In this document: one piece after another, positions 1-6,300 of the stretch
Layout of the letters: every line of letters begins with the position of its first letter
How positions within the stretch are numbered: position 1 is the stretch's first letter
Source: an uncultured Clostridia bacterium
GTDB taxonomy: Bacteria > Bacillota > Clostridia > TANB77 > CAG-508
DNA length: 6,752 bases
Direction of reading: 5' to 3'
Assembly (NCBI GenBank): GCA_934130085.1
Contig: CAKOXK010000022.1
Location: 1-6,752 of the forward strand
Position numbers and translations under genes: made by a program
The notes under the pieces: generated by a model
Databases searched by the model: none
Seen by the model: the letters and a program-made list of their open reading frames with translations, nothing else
Told to the model about the DNA's origin: nothing

Positions 1-626
1 TCTGCTTCTTTTGCTATTTCTAAGTCGTGAGTAATTATTACAACAGTCTGATTAAACTTTTTGTTTGATAATTTTAGTAATGATATTATTTCATCACTCG
101 CCTTTGAATCTAAGTTTCCTGTTGGTTCATCTGCTAGCATTAATGCCGGATTATTTATCATTGCTCTTCCTATTGATACACGTTGTTGTTGTCCTCCAGA
201 TAATTGGTTTGGCAGATGCTTCTCTCTTTTTTCTAATCCTAATGTTTTTATTAGTTCGTCTAATCTTTTCTCATCAACTTTTTGTCCGTCCAAATCACAT
301 GGCAATGTTATATTTTCTCTTACATTTAATATTGGTATTAAATTGTAAAATTGATAGATTAAACCAATTTGCCTTCTTCTAAATATTGCTAGATTATCGT
401 CATTCAGCGAATAGATATCTTTTCCATCAATGAACACTTTACCCGATGTTGGTCTATCCACTCCGCCTAACAAATGTAACAACGTAGATTTTCCGCTTCC
501 ACTTGCTCCAACAATCGCAACAAATTCTCCTTTCTCTATCGAAAAAGAAATGTGGTCAACTGCATTAACCTGATTTTCACCTTTTCCATAAGTCTTAACT
601 AAATCTTCAACTCTTAAAATTTCCAT
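1..626 (-). CDS. ABC transporter ATP-binding protein, MacB/LolD-type (C-terminus cut by window edge)
   Basis: This is the nucleotide-binding subunit of an ABC transporter. It would hydrolyse ATP in the cytoplasm to drive a MacB/FtsX-type permease. Manual translation gives 208 residues from an ATG at 626-624 and then runs off the left edge. In order, I see Walker A GASGSGKST (residues 40-48), the Q-loop in YQFYNLIP (Q92), the signature LSGGQQQRVSIGRA (142-155), Walker B LMLADEPTGNLD (162-173) and the H-loop IITHD (H200). The order and wording (FYNLIP, ADEPTGNLDS) match the MacB/LolD/BceA-like exporter ATPases of Firmicutes. Only about 15-30 residues should be missing. The ribosome binding site is GAAAGGA at 634-640, 7 nt before the start. 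The partner permease would be expected past the left edge. The cargo cannot be told from the ATPase; lipoproteins, antimicrobial peptides or signal-type mechanotransmission are all possible for this family. Confidence 0.96.
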   Translation of the reverse strand, partial: MEILRVEDLVKTYGKGENQVNAVDHISFSIEKGEFVAIVGASGSGKSTLLHLLGGVDRPTSGKVFIDGKDIYSLNDDNLAIFRRRQIGLIYQFYNLIPILNVRENITLPCDLDGQKVDEKRLDELIKTLGLEKREKHLPNQLSGGQQQRVSIGRAMINNPALMLADEPTGNLDSKASDEIISLLKLSNKKFNQTVVIITHDLEIAKEA

Positions 627-677
627 TATATTTTCCTTTCTCGCTTTGGAATAGCAAATTAAATCTCCAAAGCACTC

Positions 678-803
678 AATTTGGAAAAGAATTAAATTTT
701 GGCAAGGAAAACAAATTTACAAGGCAAGGGCGCATACGTGCTGTATGTAACCGCGTTGGAAATGAAGTTTGACACAGCCAAAATTGTAAGTCTTTTTCAA
801 ATT
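678..803 (+). repeat. Long imperfect inverted repeat (element A), about 126 nt
   Basis: The arm at 678-703 (AATTTGGAAAAGA...ATTTTGGC) pairs imperfectly with 777-803 (GCCAAAATTG...TTTTTCAAATT), ending in an uninterrupted ATTTTGGC/GCCAAAAT block. The more GC-rich centre has its own hairpin, CATAC (733-737) with GTATG (743-747) around a 5-nt loop. The centre carries CGCAT, GGAA and a GA-G-TTTGAC block in an order that recurs, on the other strand, in the element at 3784-3896. It looks like a member of a dispersed, structured intergenic repeat family. I see no target-site duplication and no coding capacity. Confidence 0.6.
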
Positions 804-816
804 TTCTTTTACTGGA

Positions 817-842
817 ATTATAATACATCATCAAAGTGACAA
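817..842 (-). promoter_or_regulatory. Possible sigma-A-type promoter for the ABC ATPase gene
   Basis: Reading the minus strand, TTGTCA (842-837) is followed by a perfect TATAAT (822-817). The spacer is only 14 bp, shorter than the usual 17, so the -35 assignment is weak and the -10 alone may matter. The position fits: it lies between the minus-strand terminator at 948-993 and the ABC gene. Confidence 0.3.
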
Positions 843-941
843 ATAAATGACATTTTTTAATTTTTGAATAAATAAGAAATTTCTGCATATATCAGTGTTG
901 CCTAAAACAGAAAATATCAATATTAGAATAAAACCAGAATT

Positions 942-993
942 AAAAAAATAGAAACAACTTTGATGAAACTGAATTCGTCAAAGTTGTTTCTAT
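942..993 (-). terminator. Strong intrinsic terminator, minus strand
   Basis: Arms at 948-963 and 978-993 (ATAGAAACAACTTTGA and its exact complement) give a 16-bp perfect stem. It can extend inward by 4 more pairs, including one G-U, to a 6-nt loop at 968-973. On the minus strand the stem is followed directly by a run of seven T (complement of 942-948). It would end transcription from the membrane-anchored protein gene at 1247-1855, although it lies about 250 nt beyond that stop codon. Confidence 0.85.
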
Positions 994-1246
994 GCTTTCA
1001 AACTGAGAAACTTTACCTACTAAATATTGTAATCATATATTAGAACCCGAAAGTGAACGGATTCTATGAATGTCATATAAAGCCCGATTAGTTATTAGTA
1101 TATCAAATTGATAATGATATTTTAATTTTAACACTTGTTAGAACAAGTACTCGTTCTGATTTATTTTAATTTAAAATATAGTTGTTTCTCCTAGCACTGA
1201 CAACCTATTCCAATTCAAATGTTCTTGTATACAATTCCGTCTTGTC
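994..1246. other. Gene-free 3' region between the 1247-1855 gene and its terminator
   Basis: No gene is seen on either strand. Two small hairpins can be drawn. One is ACTTGT (1133-1138) with ACAAGT (1143-1148) around a 4-nt loop. The other is TAGAACCC near 1041 with GGATTCTA, 7 of 8 paired. Both are too short to assign a role. The stretch would be a long 3' untranslated region of the upstream gene if the 948-993 terminator is the one used. Confidence 0.5.
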
Positions 1247-1855
1247 CTATTTTTCTACAGTCACATCAACTGTCTTTTTATATTCCTTATTATACAACAA
1301 ATCTTTTACTGTAAAAGTATATGTGCCACTTTGCGTTGCTGTATATGTATCTGATTTTTCACCCTCTGGATTTATTATTTCATATAAATTATATACTCCA
1401 TTTTCATTTCCAAAACAATATTCCAACGTACCTTTTAGCCATGTGTCAAGCCCACCATGGCTCTCTACATAATTCCAGAAAGCTTCTTCTGAATTTTCCG
1501 AAATAATCCCCTTATCATATTCGTATTTTATTGTCTCACCAAATGTGGAAAAATCTGTTCCATGCCCCTTATTTATAGACAAATGCTCAGTAACAGATAT
1601 AACATGTTTCTTATCATAGTCCGTCATCTTAGCAATTTGTTCATTACTTATGCTAATCAATCCATCAACAGATGTTACTTTCAAAACAATGGCTGATTCA
1701 TTTTTTTCTTGTGTAATTTCTATTTTTACTTCTTTATTGCTTTCATCATTTGATTTATTGGTATTTTTCAAAGTTATTAAACCTGCAATAAAAAATATAA
1801 CAATTATTACTAATATAACAACACTAGCCATTATTTTAATTTTCTTATTTTTCAC
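1247..1855 (-). CDS. Membrane-anchored extracellular protein of unknown function
   Basis: A 202-residue protein that I do not recognise. Residues 1-6 are basic (MKNKKI), followed by one hydrophobic segment at about 8-29 (VVILVIIVIFFIAGLITL). A Lys/Asn/Ser/Glu-rich linker to about residue 55 leads to a polar domain. No lipobox Cys follows the hydrophobic stretch, so it is an uncleaved anchor or signal-anchor, with the rest outside the cell. The C-terminus, with TYTATQSGTYTFTVKD and a final KTVDVTVEK, has the alternating pattern of a beta-sandwich strand pair like those in bacterial Ig-like surface domains; this is inference from pattern only. The start is GTG at 1855-1853, chosen because GGGGTGG (1862-1868) lies 6 nt upstream; the next in-frame ATG (residue 9) would cut into the anchor. 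It sits between two terminators and is probably its own transcription unit. Confidence 0.8.
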   Translation of the reverse strand: MKNKKIKIMASVVILVIIVIFFIAGLITLKNTNKSNDESNKEVKIEITQEKNESAIVLKVTSVDGLISISNEQIAKMTDYDKKHVISVTEHLSINKGHGTDFSTFGETIKYEYDKGIISENSEEAFWNYVESHGGLDTWLKGTLEYCFGNENGVYNLYEIINPEGEKSDTYTATQSGTYTFTVKDLLYNKEYKKTVDVTVEK

Positions 1856-1898
1856 GTATATCCACCCCTTTAATTTTTTAACTCATCAAATCTAAATT

Positions 1899-1947
1899 GC
1901 AAAAACTTCGCCCAAAAAGGGGCGTCCCTATTGGGCGAAGTTTTTGC
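1899..1947 (-). terminator. Intrinsic terminator of the helicase gene, with nested stem
   Basis: Arms at 1899-1915 and 1931-1947 (GCAAAAACTTCGCCCAA and its complement) form a perfect 17-bp stem. Inside it, AGGG (1918-1921) pairs with TCCCT-side bases 1926-1929 around a 4-nt loop GCGT. The lower stem carries its own T-tract (TTTTTGC then AATTTAGA on the minus strand). It begins 10 nt after the stop of the 1958-3706 gene, so it is that gene's terminator. Its near symmetry (A5/T5 at the base) means it could also stop plus-strand transcripts. Confidence 0.85.
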
Positions 1948-1957
1948 TGAGTATAAT

Positions 1958-3706
1958 TTATTCAGCATCTTTTAATCGTAAGTATCCAAGTTCAACCCAT
2001 CTGTTATATGCTAAATTTAAGTTAAATAATAGCTTTGGTTTAGCTCCAGCTCTGTTTTTATCAACAACACAAGCATAATATCTTTCATCTGGATCATCAT
2101 AATCTTTTAAATTAAAGAATTTATCGTCTACTTCATTTAAAGAGTATTCATAATTTTTATAATTTTCTTTGTGTATTTGTTTGAACAAACAAAGTGTATC
2201 TAATACTTCTTTTACAGTCCTACTAACAGCTAAATCGTTTATGTTTAAATTAATAGGGTCTGTTGCAGTTTCCGCAAGTTGCAAAGTTGAGCCTATAAAC
2301 ATGTTAAAGTTTTGAGCTAAATTCGATAAAATTGTTGCTGTTTTCTTTAGCTCTTCTCCGTTACCAATGTTTTCAATGTCTGTTTTTAGCGTATCGTAAA
2401 ATACATATTCAACATGCTCTTTATAATAATAATTCATTATTACTTTCTTTAACTCATCGTTTGTGTGGTCTGTTATGTTTATAAAGTATATTGAATTTGC
2501 AACCTGTTTATTAAACCAGTTAGTTACCTTTATTGTTTGCGTAAATTCTGTTGATATTTGTGAAAGTCTCCTTGCGAATTCAGCTTGAGATTCATTTTCC
2601 TCTTTTACAACAAATCCATTTTCGTCAACTTTTACTGTTTTTGGATCATCTGGTCTAAATTTAAACTCCAATAATTCTCCTTCTGTTTTATGCAAATGTT
2701 GCCCATGTAGTTCTTGAATTTCTGGATTATTTAATATGGTAGTAATTAAGCATAGTTTCATTTTTTCTTCTGACATCTCATTAGAAATTAACAAAACTTT
2801 CTTTTTATGCATTAATGCAATATATGCAGCTAGATTAATTGTAAATCTACTCTTACCAGAGTTTGATGGCATCGCAAACGCCATTGTTTCCCCTTGTCTT
2901 ATTCCCTTAAATACACTAGACAAAATCTTAAATGGAATAGATAAACCATTTGTTAATGTGTTATCTCCTCTAACCAAAAATCCTGTCAAATCGTCATTTA
3001 ATATAGACCTCTTAAATTTTTCCGTTGCAGTAACCTGTTCAACAGCTCCTTCAACTTCTTCAACAGTCATTTTGTCATACAATTCATAATTTCTTATGTC
3101 TGCAATCTCTTTTTGTACATGTTTTACAGGATTTTCTCTGCAACATCTTCTAAGTGTAAATAATTTTTTTAGCTCTGTATATGTCTTTTCCATTTTATAT
3201 TTAGAATTTTCATAATCGACTTGAATTTGATATTTAAATTCAATAAGCTCATCAGTTGTCCTTGCAAAATTAAATCCTTCTTTTGCAATTTCTGGTGCAT
3301 ACTTTTCACCATCTGTAAACAATACTGTTTTATACACATCTAACAATTGTTCATCTAAAAACAAGCAATCTTTATATAGAAAATAATATGCAGAAATCTG
3401 TTTTACATCATTTAGAAGCAAACCAATATATCTCTTTTCAAGTTCAGTATCGGCTAATTCAACAGGGTATCCTAGTCCTTCTTCTTGCTTTCTTTCTTTT
3501 ATCTTTCTTTCCTTTTCCTTAACCTCTGCATAGTCTTCATATTCAACATTGCCAGACATCTGTAAAATTTGCAATTCATCTAAAGCCTCTTGAAATTTAC
3601 TCTCGCTAAGAAACTTTCTTATTTTTTCCATTCTATCTCTATTTTCATCTGTTACCTTAATTCTATCAAGTAAATCATAAATAACTTGAGCATTTTCTTC
3701 GTTCAT
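1958..3706 (-). CDS. DnaB-like replicative helicase / SF4 RecA-fold ATPase
   Basis: A 582-residue protein with a DnaB-type C-terminal motor. Walker A is AMPSNSGKS (278-286, K285). The H1a motif is ISNEMSEEKM (307-316), where E310 matches the catalytic Glu of the DnaB SLEM motif. Walker B is VEYVFYD (D438), H3 is GSTLQLA (Q476), and the C-terminal DKNRAG (549-554) matches the KNRxG motif of DnaB. Residues 86-130 (LEKRYIGLLLND...) resemble the helical DnaB N-terminal domain; residues 15-75 are charged and probably coiled coil. Against chromosomal DnaB (about 440-470 aa) it has an extra N-terminal extension and an insertion at about 330-400, and Walker A has one more residue than the usual ARPSMGKT. 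It would unwind or translocate on DNA as a ring. No primase, loader or origin is visible nearby, so a mobile-element role is inference. Start ATG 3706; AAAGGA at 3715-3720 is 8 nt upstream. Confidence 0.88.
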   Translation of the reverse strand: MNEENAQVIYDLLDRIKVTDENRDRMEKIRKFLSESKFQEALDELQILQMSGNVEYEDYAEVKEKERKIKERKQEEGLGYPVELADTELEKRYIGLLLNDVKQISAYYFLYKDCLFLDEQLLDVYKTVLFTDGEKYAPEIAKEGFNFARTTDELIEFKYQIQVDYENSKYKMEKTYTELKKLFTLRRCCRENPVKHVQKEIADIRNYELYDKMTVEEVEGAVEQVTATEKFKRSILNDDLTGFLVRGDNTLTNGLSIPFKILSSVFKGIRQGETMAFAMPSNSGKSRFTINLAAYIALMHKKKVLLISNEMSEEKMKLCLITTILNNPEIQELHGQHLHKTEGELLEFKFRPDDPKTVKVDENGFVVKEENESQAEFARRLSQISTEFTQTIKVTNWFNKQVANSIYFINITDHTNDELKKVIMNYYYKEHVEYVFYDTLKTDIENIGNGEELKKTATILSNLAQNFNMFIGSTLQLAETATDPINLNINDLAVSRTVKEVLDTLCLFKQIHKENYKNYEYSLNEVDDKFFNLKDYDDPDERYYACVVDKNRAGAKPKLLFNLNLAYNRWVELGYLRLKDAE

Positions 3707-3783
3707 ATGGTTCGTCCTTTCTTGTACTTACTTTGTTTAAATAATATAAATAAATTCAATTTGTTCATTTCAGCATAACACAA

Positions 3784-3896
3784 ACAGAAATAATTTGTTT
3801 TCTTAAATTCAACATGTTGCTCTTGGTCGAAGCTCCTTCCGCCACTCAAAATGCGAGCTATCAGTTGAATTTTGTAAAAACATAAATTATTTCTGT
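3784..3896 (-). repeat. Long imperfect inverted repeat (element B), about 113 nt
   Basis: The arm at 3784-3813 (ACAGAAATAATTT...AAATTCAAC) pairs with 3864-3896 (GTTGAATTTTG...AAATTATTTCTGT). The outer 13 bp and inner AATTCAAC/GTTGAATT blocks are exact, with small bulges between. The 50-nt centre is GC-richer. Read on the minus strand it contains GCTCGCAT, GGCGGAAGGAG and TTCGACC, the same order of short blocks as the 678-803 element on the plus strand. It fills the gap between the cyclophilin stop and the helicase start. On the plus side it is followed by a T-rich stretch (CTTTATTTTTTT), so it could stop antisense transcripts, but it has no T-run on the minus side. Confidence 0.65.
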
Positions 3897-3909
3897 CTTT
3901 ATTTTTTTA

Positions 3910-4647
3910 TTAGTCTATCATCGTTATTTTTTCAATTACTGGTTGATTATTTTTTGCAACAGTTCCATTATCATCTTCAACTGCTGTTTCGGCACATATT
4001 TTATCTACAACTTCCATTCCACTTGTAACAGTTCCAAATGCAGCATATTGTCCATCTAAAAATGTACTATCTTTGTGCACAATAAAGAATTGTGAACTTG
4101 CACTGTTTGGCATAGAAGATCTTGCCATAGAAATAGTTCCTCTTACATGAGAAATTGAATTTTTTACTCCATTAGAAGCAAACTCACCTTTAATAGTCTT
4201 ACTGCTTCCTCCTGTTCCATTTCCAAGAGGGTCTCCTCCCTGAATCATAAATCCAGATATAATTCTATGGAAAGTTAACCCATTATAAAATCCTTCATTT
4301 ACTAAATTTGCAAAGTTTTCAACTGTTATTGGTGCAACATCTGCATCTAATTCTAATGCTATTGTTCCATAGTTTTTCACAACTATTTTAGCATGATGTT
4401 TTCCTGTACTATACATATTATTTTCCTCACTTTCATTGCTTATTTGATTATTTTGTATATTTTCGGCTTTATTCTCTGTGTTATTCTCCTTTGTAGAATT
4501 TTCTGTATTAGTTGTTCCTTCTATATTTGTTGAATTTTCTTTCGATTGTTTTTTGCTTTGAGAATCGCTGTTTATAACTGCATAAATTCCAATTGCAGCA
4601 AGCATTACAATTACAACCATTCCTATAATAATATACGACTTTTTCAT
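3910..4647 (-). CDS. Membrane-anchored cyclophilin-type peptidyl-prolyl cis-trans isomerase
   Basis: A 245-residue protein that would speed proline cis-trans isomerisation in proteins at the outer face of the membrane. Residues 1-26 are a basic start plus hydrophobic anchor (MKKSYIIIGMVVIVMLAAIG) with no lipobox Cys. Residues 27-78 are a low-complexity Asn/Ser/Thr/Glu/Lys linker. Residues 84-245 are a full cyclophilin domain: FHR (R128), GFMIQGGD (F133, Q136), MAR (174-176), SQFFI (185-189) and FLDGQYAAFG (196-205). The essential Arg, Phe and Gln are present. Tyr201 stands where human CypA has His126, and Phe196 replaces Trp121, as in many bacterial PpiB proteins. The start is firm: AAGGAGG at 4655-4661 lies 7 nt before ATG 4647. 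It begins 26 nt after the stop of a broken gene, so it may once have been the last gene of that operon. Its link to the retroelement is unclear and may be chance. Confidence 0.95.
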   Translation of the reverse strand: MKKSYIIIGMVVIVMLAAIGIYAVINSDSQSKKQSKENSTNIEGTTNTENSTKENNTENKAENIQNNQISNESEENNMYSTGKHHAKIVVKNYGTIALELDADVAPITVENFANLVNEGFYNGLTFHRIISGFMIQGGDPLGNGTGGSSKTIKGEFASNGVKNSISHVRGTISMARSSMPNSASSQFFIVHKDSTFLDGQYAAFGTVTSGMEVVDKICAETAVEDDNGTVAKNNQPVIEKITMID

Positions 4648-4672
4648 GTAAATTCCTCCTTAATTATATAAA

Positions 4673-5253
4673 TTATCTTCCTTCATCATATTCAACACTT
4701 TCTTCTAAAACTTCGTGTTCTCTATTTATTTCAATATGTTGTTCTTCATCTATTCCTTGTGAAAATTTCTTCATGAAGCTTTCTTTTTCTCTTCTTCTTT
4801 TGAATGTTTGACAATGCTGACCTGGCTCTCTATTTTTATAATTTAAAATGTCTCTAAAATTTCCAACACTCTTACTTAAATAATCTAAACCATATGAAAA
4901 ATCTAGTAATTCTTTACTGCTCCTTAACGCTAAGCACTCTGGTTTTAAGTCTGTCTTTGTACTAAATGGAATTTTCCTTGTTCTCCCTGCTCTATGTAAT
5001 TTCTATTTAATTTCTCCTCATGTACACAAATTTCAATCGCATTTATTATCTTATCTGGTTCAGTATATAAATTTGTGTTTAAATTTTTCATAAAATTATC
5101 TGTATTTGGAATTTCTCCAAACAAGCAATCTGATGCATGCCATATGAATTTAAAGTTTTTAATGCACCTATTGCTGGTCTTAAATATCCAGATTTAATAA
5201 TACTATCTGCAACATCTTTTTCTGCTGTACTTACACTAGTTATAAAATATCAT
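4673..5253 (-). pseudogene. Frameshifted remnant of an unrecognised gene downstream of the RT
   Basis: No frame is open throughout, yet three consecutive stretches read as ordinary protein in different frames. First comes ITSVSTAEKDVADSIIKSG... ending at about ALK; then FKFIWHASDCLFGEIPNT...NAIEICVHEEKLN; then RAGRTRKIPFSTKTDLKPE...ESVEYDEGR, stopping at 4673-4675. The last frame is open from 5002 to 4673 (109 codons). Joining them needs single-base shifts near the A-run at about 5160-5170 and near 5005. A third shift in a T-run just after 5251 would link an ATG at 5253-5251, which has AAGGGG upstream. The rebuilt product would be about 190 residues, with a basic, charged C-terminal tail (FKRRREKESFMKKF). 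I recognise no domain. It starts about 53 nt after the RT stop on the same strand, so it was probably co-transcribed with the RT. Sequencing or assembly errors could also produce this pattern. Confidence 0.6.
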
Positions 5254-5306
5254 TCTTCCCCTTAAGTGTCAATGTTTTTTCTTTAAAATATATAAAATGA
5301 CCCTTT

Positions 5307-6088
5307 TCAATTGACCATTTTTATTCTTTCCTTGATTATGTTTTGAGCATCACTTGACAATAAATCAATATAATTTCTAATTAATTTTCTACAATTATAC
5401 CCCTTTAAAGTTCCAACCTGCGAATTAACCTTTGCAATTAAATTCTTTTCGTTTTCATATTGTATATTTTTTGCTCTTTGACATGTTCTTATTATAACTT
5501 GTTTACTAGGTTCTTGATATCCATAAGGATGCGATACCTTTCCTAAAAATGGAACTCCGTGGTAGGCTGTATCTATTTTTGTTTTTTTATTTATAAACTG
5601 GTGCGTTTCAGCAAGCTTATTTTGTATAAGAGGCAAAGTATCAATAAGTTGTTTTTTATTGTCAGATATAATAATTATGTCATCTACATATCTGATATAT
5701 TTATCTAATTTTAATTCTTCTATTACATAGTGGTCAAAATTATTTAAATTCAAATTACTTCCTGCTTGAGCTGTAAGATTTCCTATTGCCATTCCATAAT
5801 TTGAATTACAATCCATTTTTCTTCTATTAGGTACTAAATTTCTTATTTGTTCACTGCATTTGTATTCACAATCTAGTGCTGGATTGTTTTCAAATATCAC
5901 CGGTGTTAAATATAACAATAATTCTTTATGCTTTCCTTTATATTTGTTTTGTATTAATTTTTTAAACTTTTCACTTACTATTCTTCTATCAACAGACATA
6001 AAATATCCAGATAAATCTATTTTTAAGAAAAAACTAGGCATAATTCATATGCCTTGTATAATTCTTCAAATTCTATTTTATCTTCCAT
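5307..6088 (-). pseudogene. Diversity-generating-retroelement reverse transcriptase, fingers region deleted
   Basis: In a working DGR this enzyme copies the template RNA with adenine-specific errors. The long frame, 6041-5307 (244 aa), starts almost on the first catalytic Asp: KIDLSGYF (D9). It continues with GMAIGNLTAQAGSNLNLN (motif 4 IGxxxxQ at 86-92), KYIRYVDD (D120, D121), FLGK (165-168) and a thumb NSQVGTLKGYN (206-216). IGNLTxQ instead of the QGxxxSP of group II intron and retron enzymes points to the DGR class; the usual Ser is Ala here. A second frame, ATG 6088 to stop 6023, encodes 21 residues beginning MEDKIEFEELYKAYELC, which looks like the usual N-terminus of such RTs; CGGAG at 6094-6098 lies 5 nt before it. 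So the true start survives, but RT motifs 1 and 2 (I estimate 100-150 residues) are gone and the join is out of frame. No maturase domain or intron is present. The RT is very probably inactive alone. Confidence 0.88.
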
Positions 6089-6109
6089 TTTTTCTCCGTT
6101 ATATTTACA

Positions 6110-6140
6110 ATAACATCTTTCCAAAAAGGAAAGATGTTAT
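6110..6140 (-). promoter_or_regulatory. Perfect 13-bp hairpin between template repeat and RT
   Basis: ATAACATCTTTCC (6110-6122) pairs exactly with GGAAAGATGTTAT (6128-6140) around a 5-nt loop. It sits just past the 3' end of the template frame and about 22 nt before the RT start. On the minus strand it is followed by TGTAAATATAA rather than a T-run, so a terminator is unlikely. A structured 3' part of the template RNA, or control of RT translation, is the more natural reading. Both are inference. Confidence 0.7.
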
Positions 6141-6300
6141 GTATTTATTATAATGAAACTCCTAGCCAGACGCACAGGATATTTGTTGTTGTTGTCGTTG
6201 TCGATTTTGCCATTACTAAAATTAACGTAATAGCCGTTGTTGTTGTTGGCAGAGGACGACCAATCAAATACTCACAAACGTCGTCAAAGCATTTTTATTG
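6137..6300 (-). other. DGR template repeat (TR), AAC-rich, non-coding
   Basis: Read on the minus strand from 6271 to 6137, one frame gives VFDWSSSANNNNGYYVNF, then SNGKIDNDNNNKYPVRLAR. This is the closing pattern (WSSS...YYVNFSNG...PVRLAR) of DUF1566/C-type-lectin-like domains that DGRs diversify. Asn codons form two clusters, AAC x4 at 6236-6247 and GAC-AAC-GAC-AAC-AAC-AAC at 6185-6202, always AAC. AAC is the preferred template codon because replacing its adenines yields many amino acids and never a stop. The frame has a stop just upstream (6272-6274), no start codon and no ribosome binding site, so it is a template rather than a gene. It lies immediately upstream of the RT on the same strand, the standard DGR order. 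Outer limits are approximate because no variable repeat is present to align; the left limit may lie nearer 6150. A TATAAT at 6351-6346 on the minus strand may start the RNA. Confidence 0.85.

Larger units (their letters stand above)
627..941. other. Gene-free leader region upstream of the ABC ATPase
   Basis: No convincing gene lies here. A 70-codon minus-strand frame (888-676) crosses the inverted repeat, has no ribosome binding site and resembles no protein I know. The region holds the 678-803 inverted repeat and a possible minus-strand promoter at 817-842. If that promoter is used, the ABC gene would have a leader of roughly 180 nt containing the repeat. Confidence 0.6.

Noticed and set aside
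61..382. Two overlapping plus-strand ORFs at the left edge
   Set aside because: They are antisense shadows of the ABC ATPase, whose full motif set is on the minus strand.
676..888. Minus-strand 70-codon ORF
   Set aside because: It runs through the inverted repeat, lacks a ribosome binding site and has no protein-like pattern.
1182..1895. Three plus-strand ORFs opposite the membrane-anchored protein
   Set aside because: They are shadows of the minus-strand gene, which has the better start, ribosome binding site and anchor segment.
2736..3089. Plus-strand 117-codon ORF inside the helicase gene
   Set aside because: It is antisense to the helicase Walker A region and has no ribosome binding site.
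678..3896. The two long inverted repeats as ends of one composite transposon
   Set aside because: The arms of A and B differ from each other, no transposase lies between them and no target-site duplications are visible; each folds on its own.
5307..6088. Group II intron or retron reverse transcriptase
   Set aside because: There is no maturase or endonuclease domain, no intron 3' structure and no msr/msd-like region or retron motifs; IGNLTAQ and the adjacent template repeat favour a DGR.
6185..6247. Simple trinucleotide (GTT/AAC) microsatellite
   Set aside because: The two AAC clusters are embedded in a non-repetitive, domain-like frame with fixed structural residues and lie next to a DGR RT, so slippage alone is a poor explanation.
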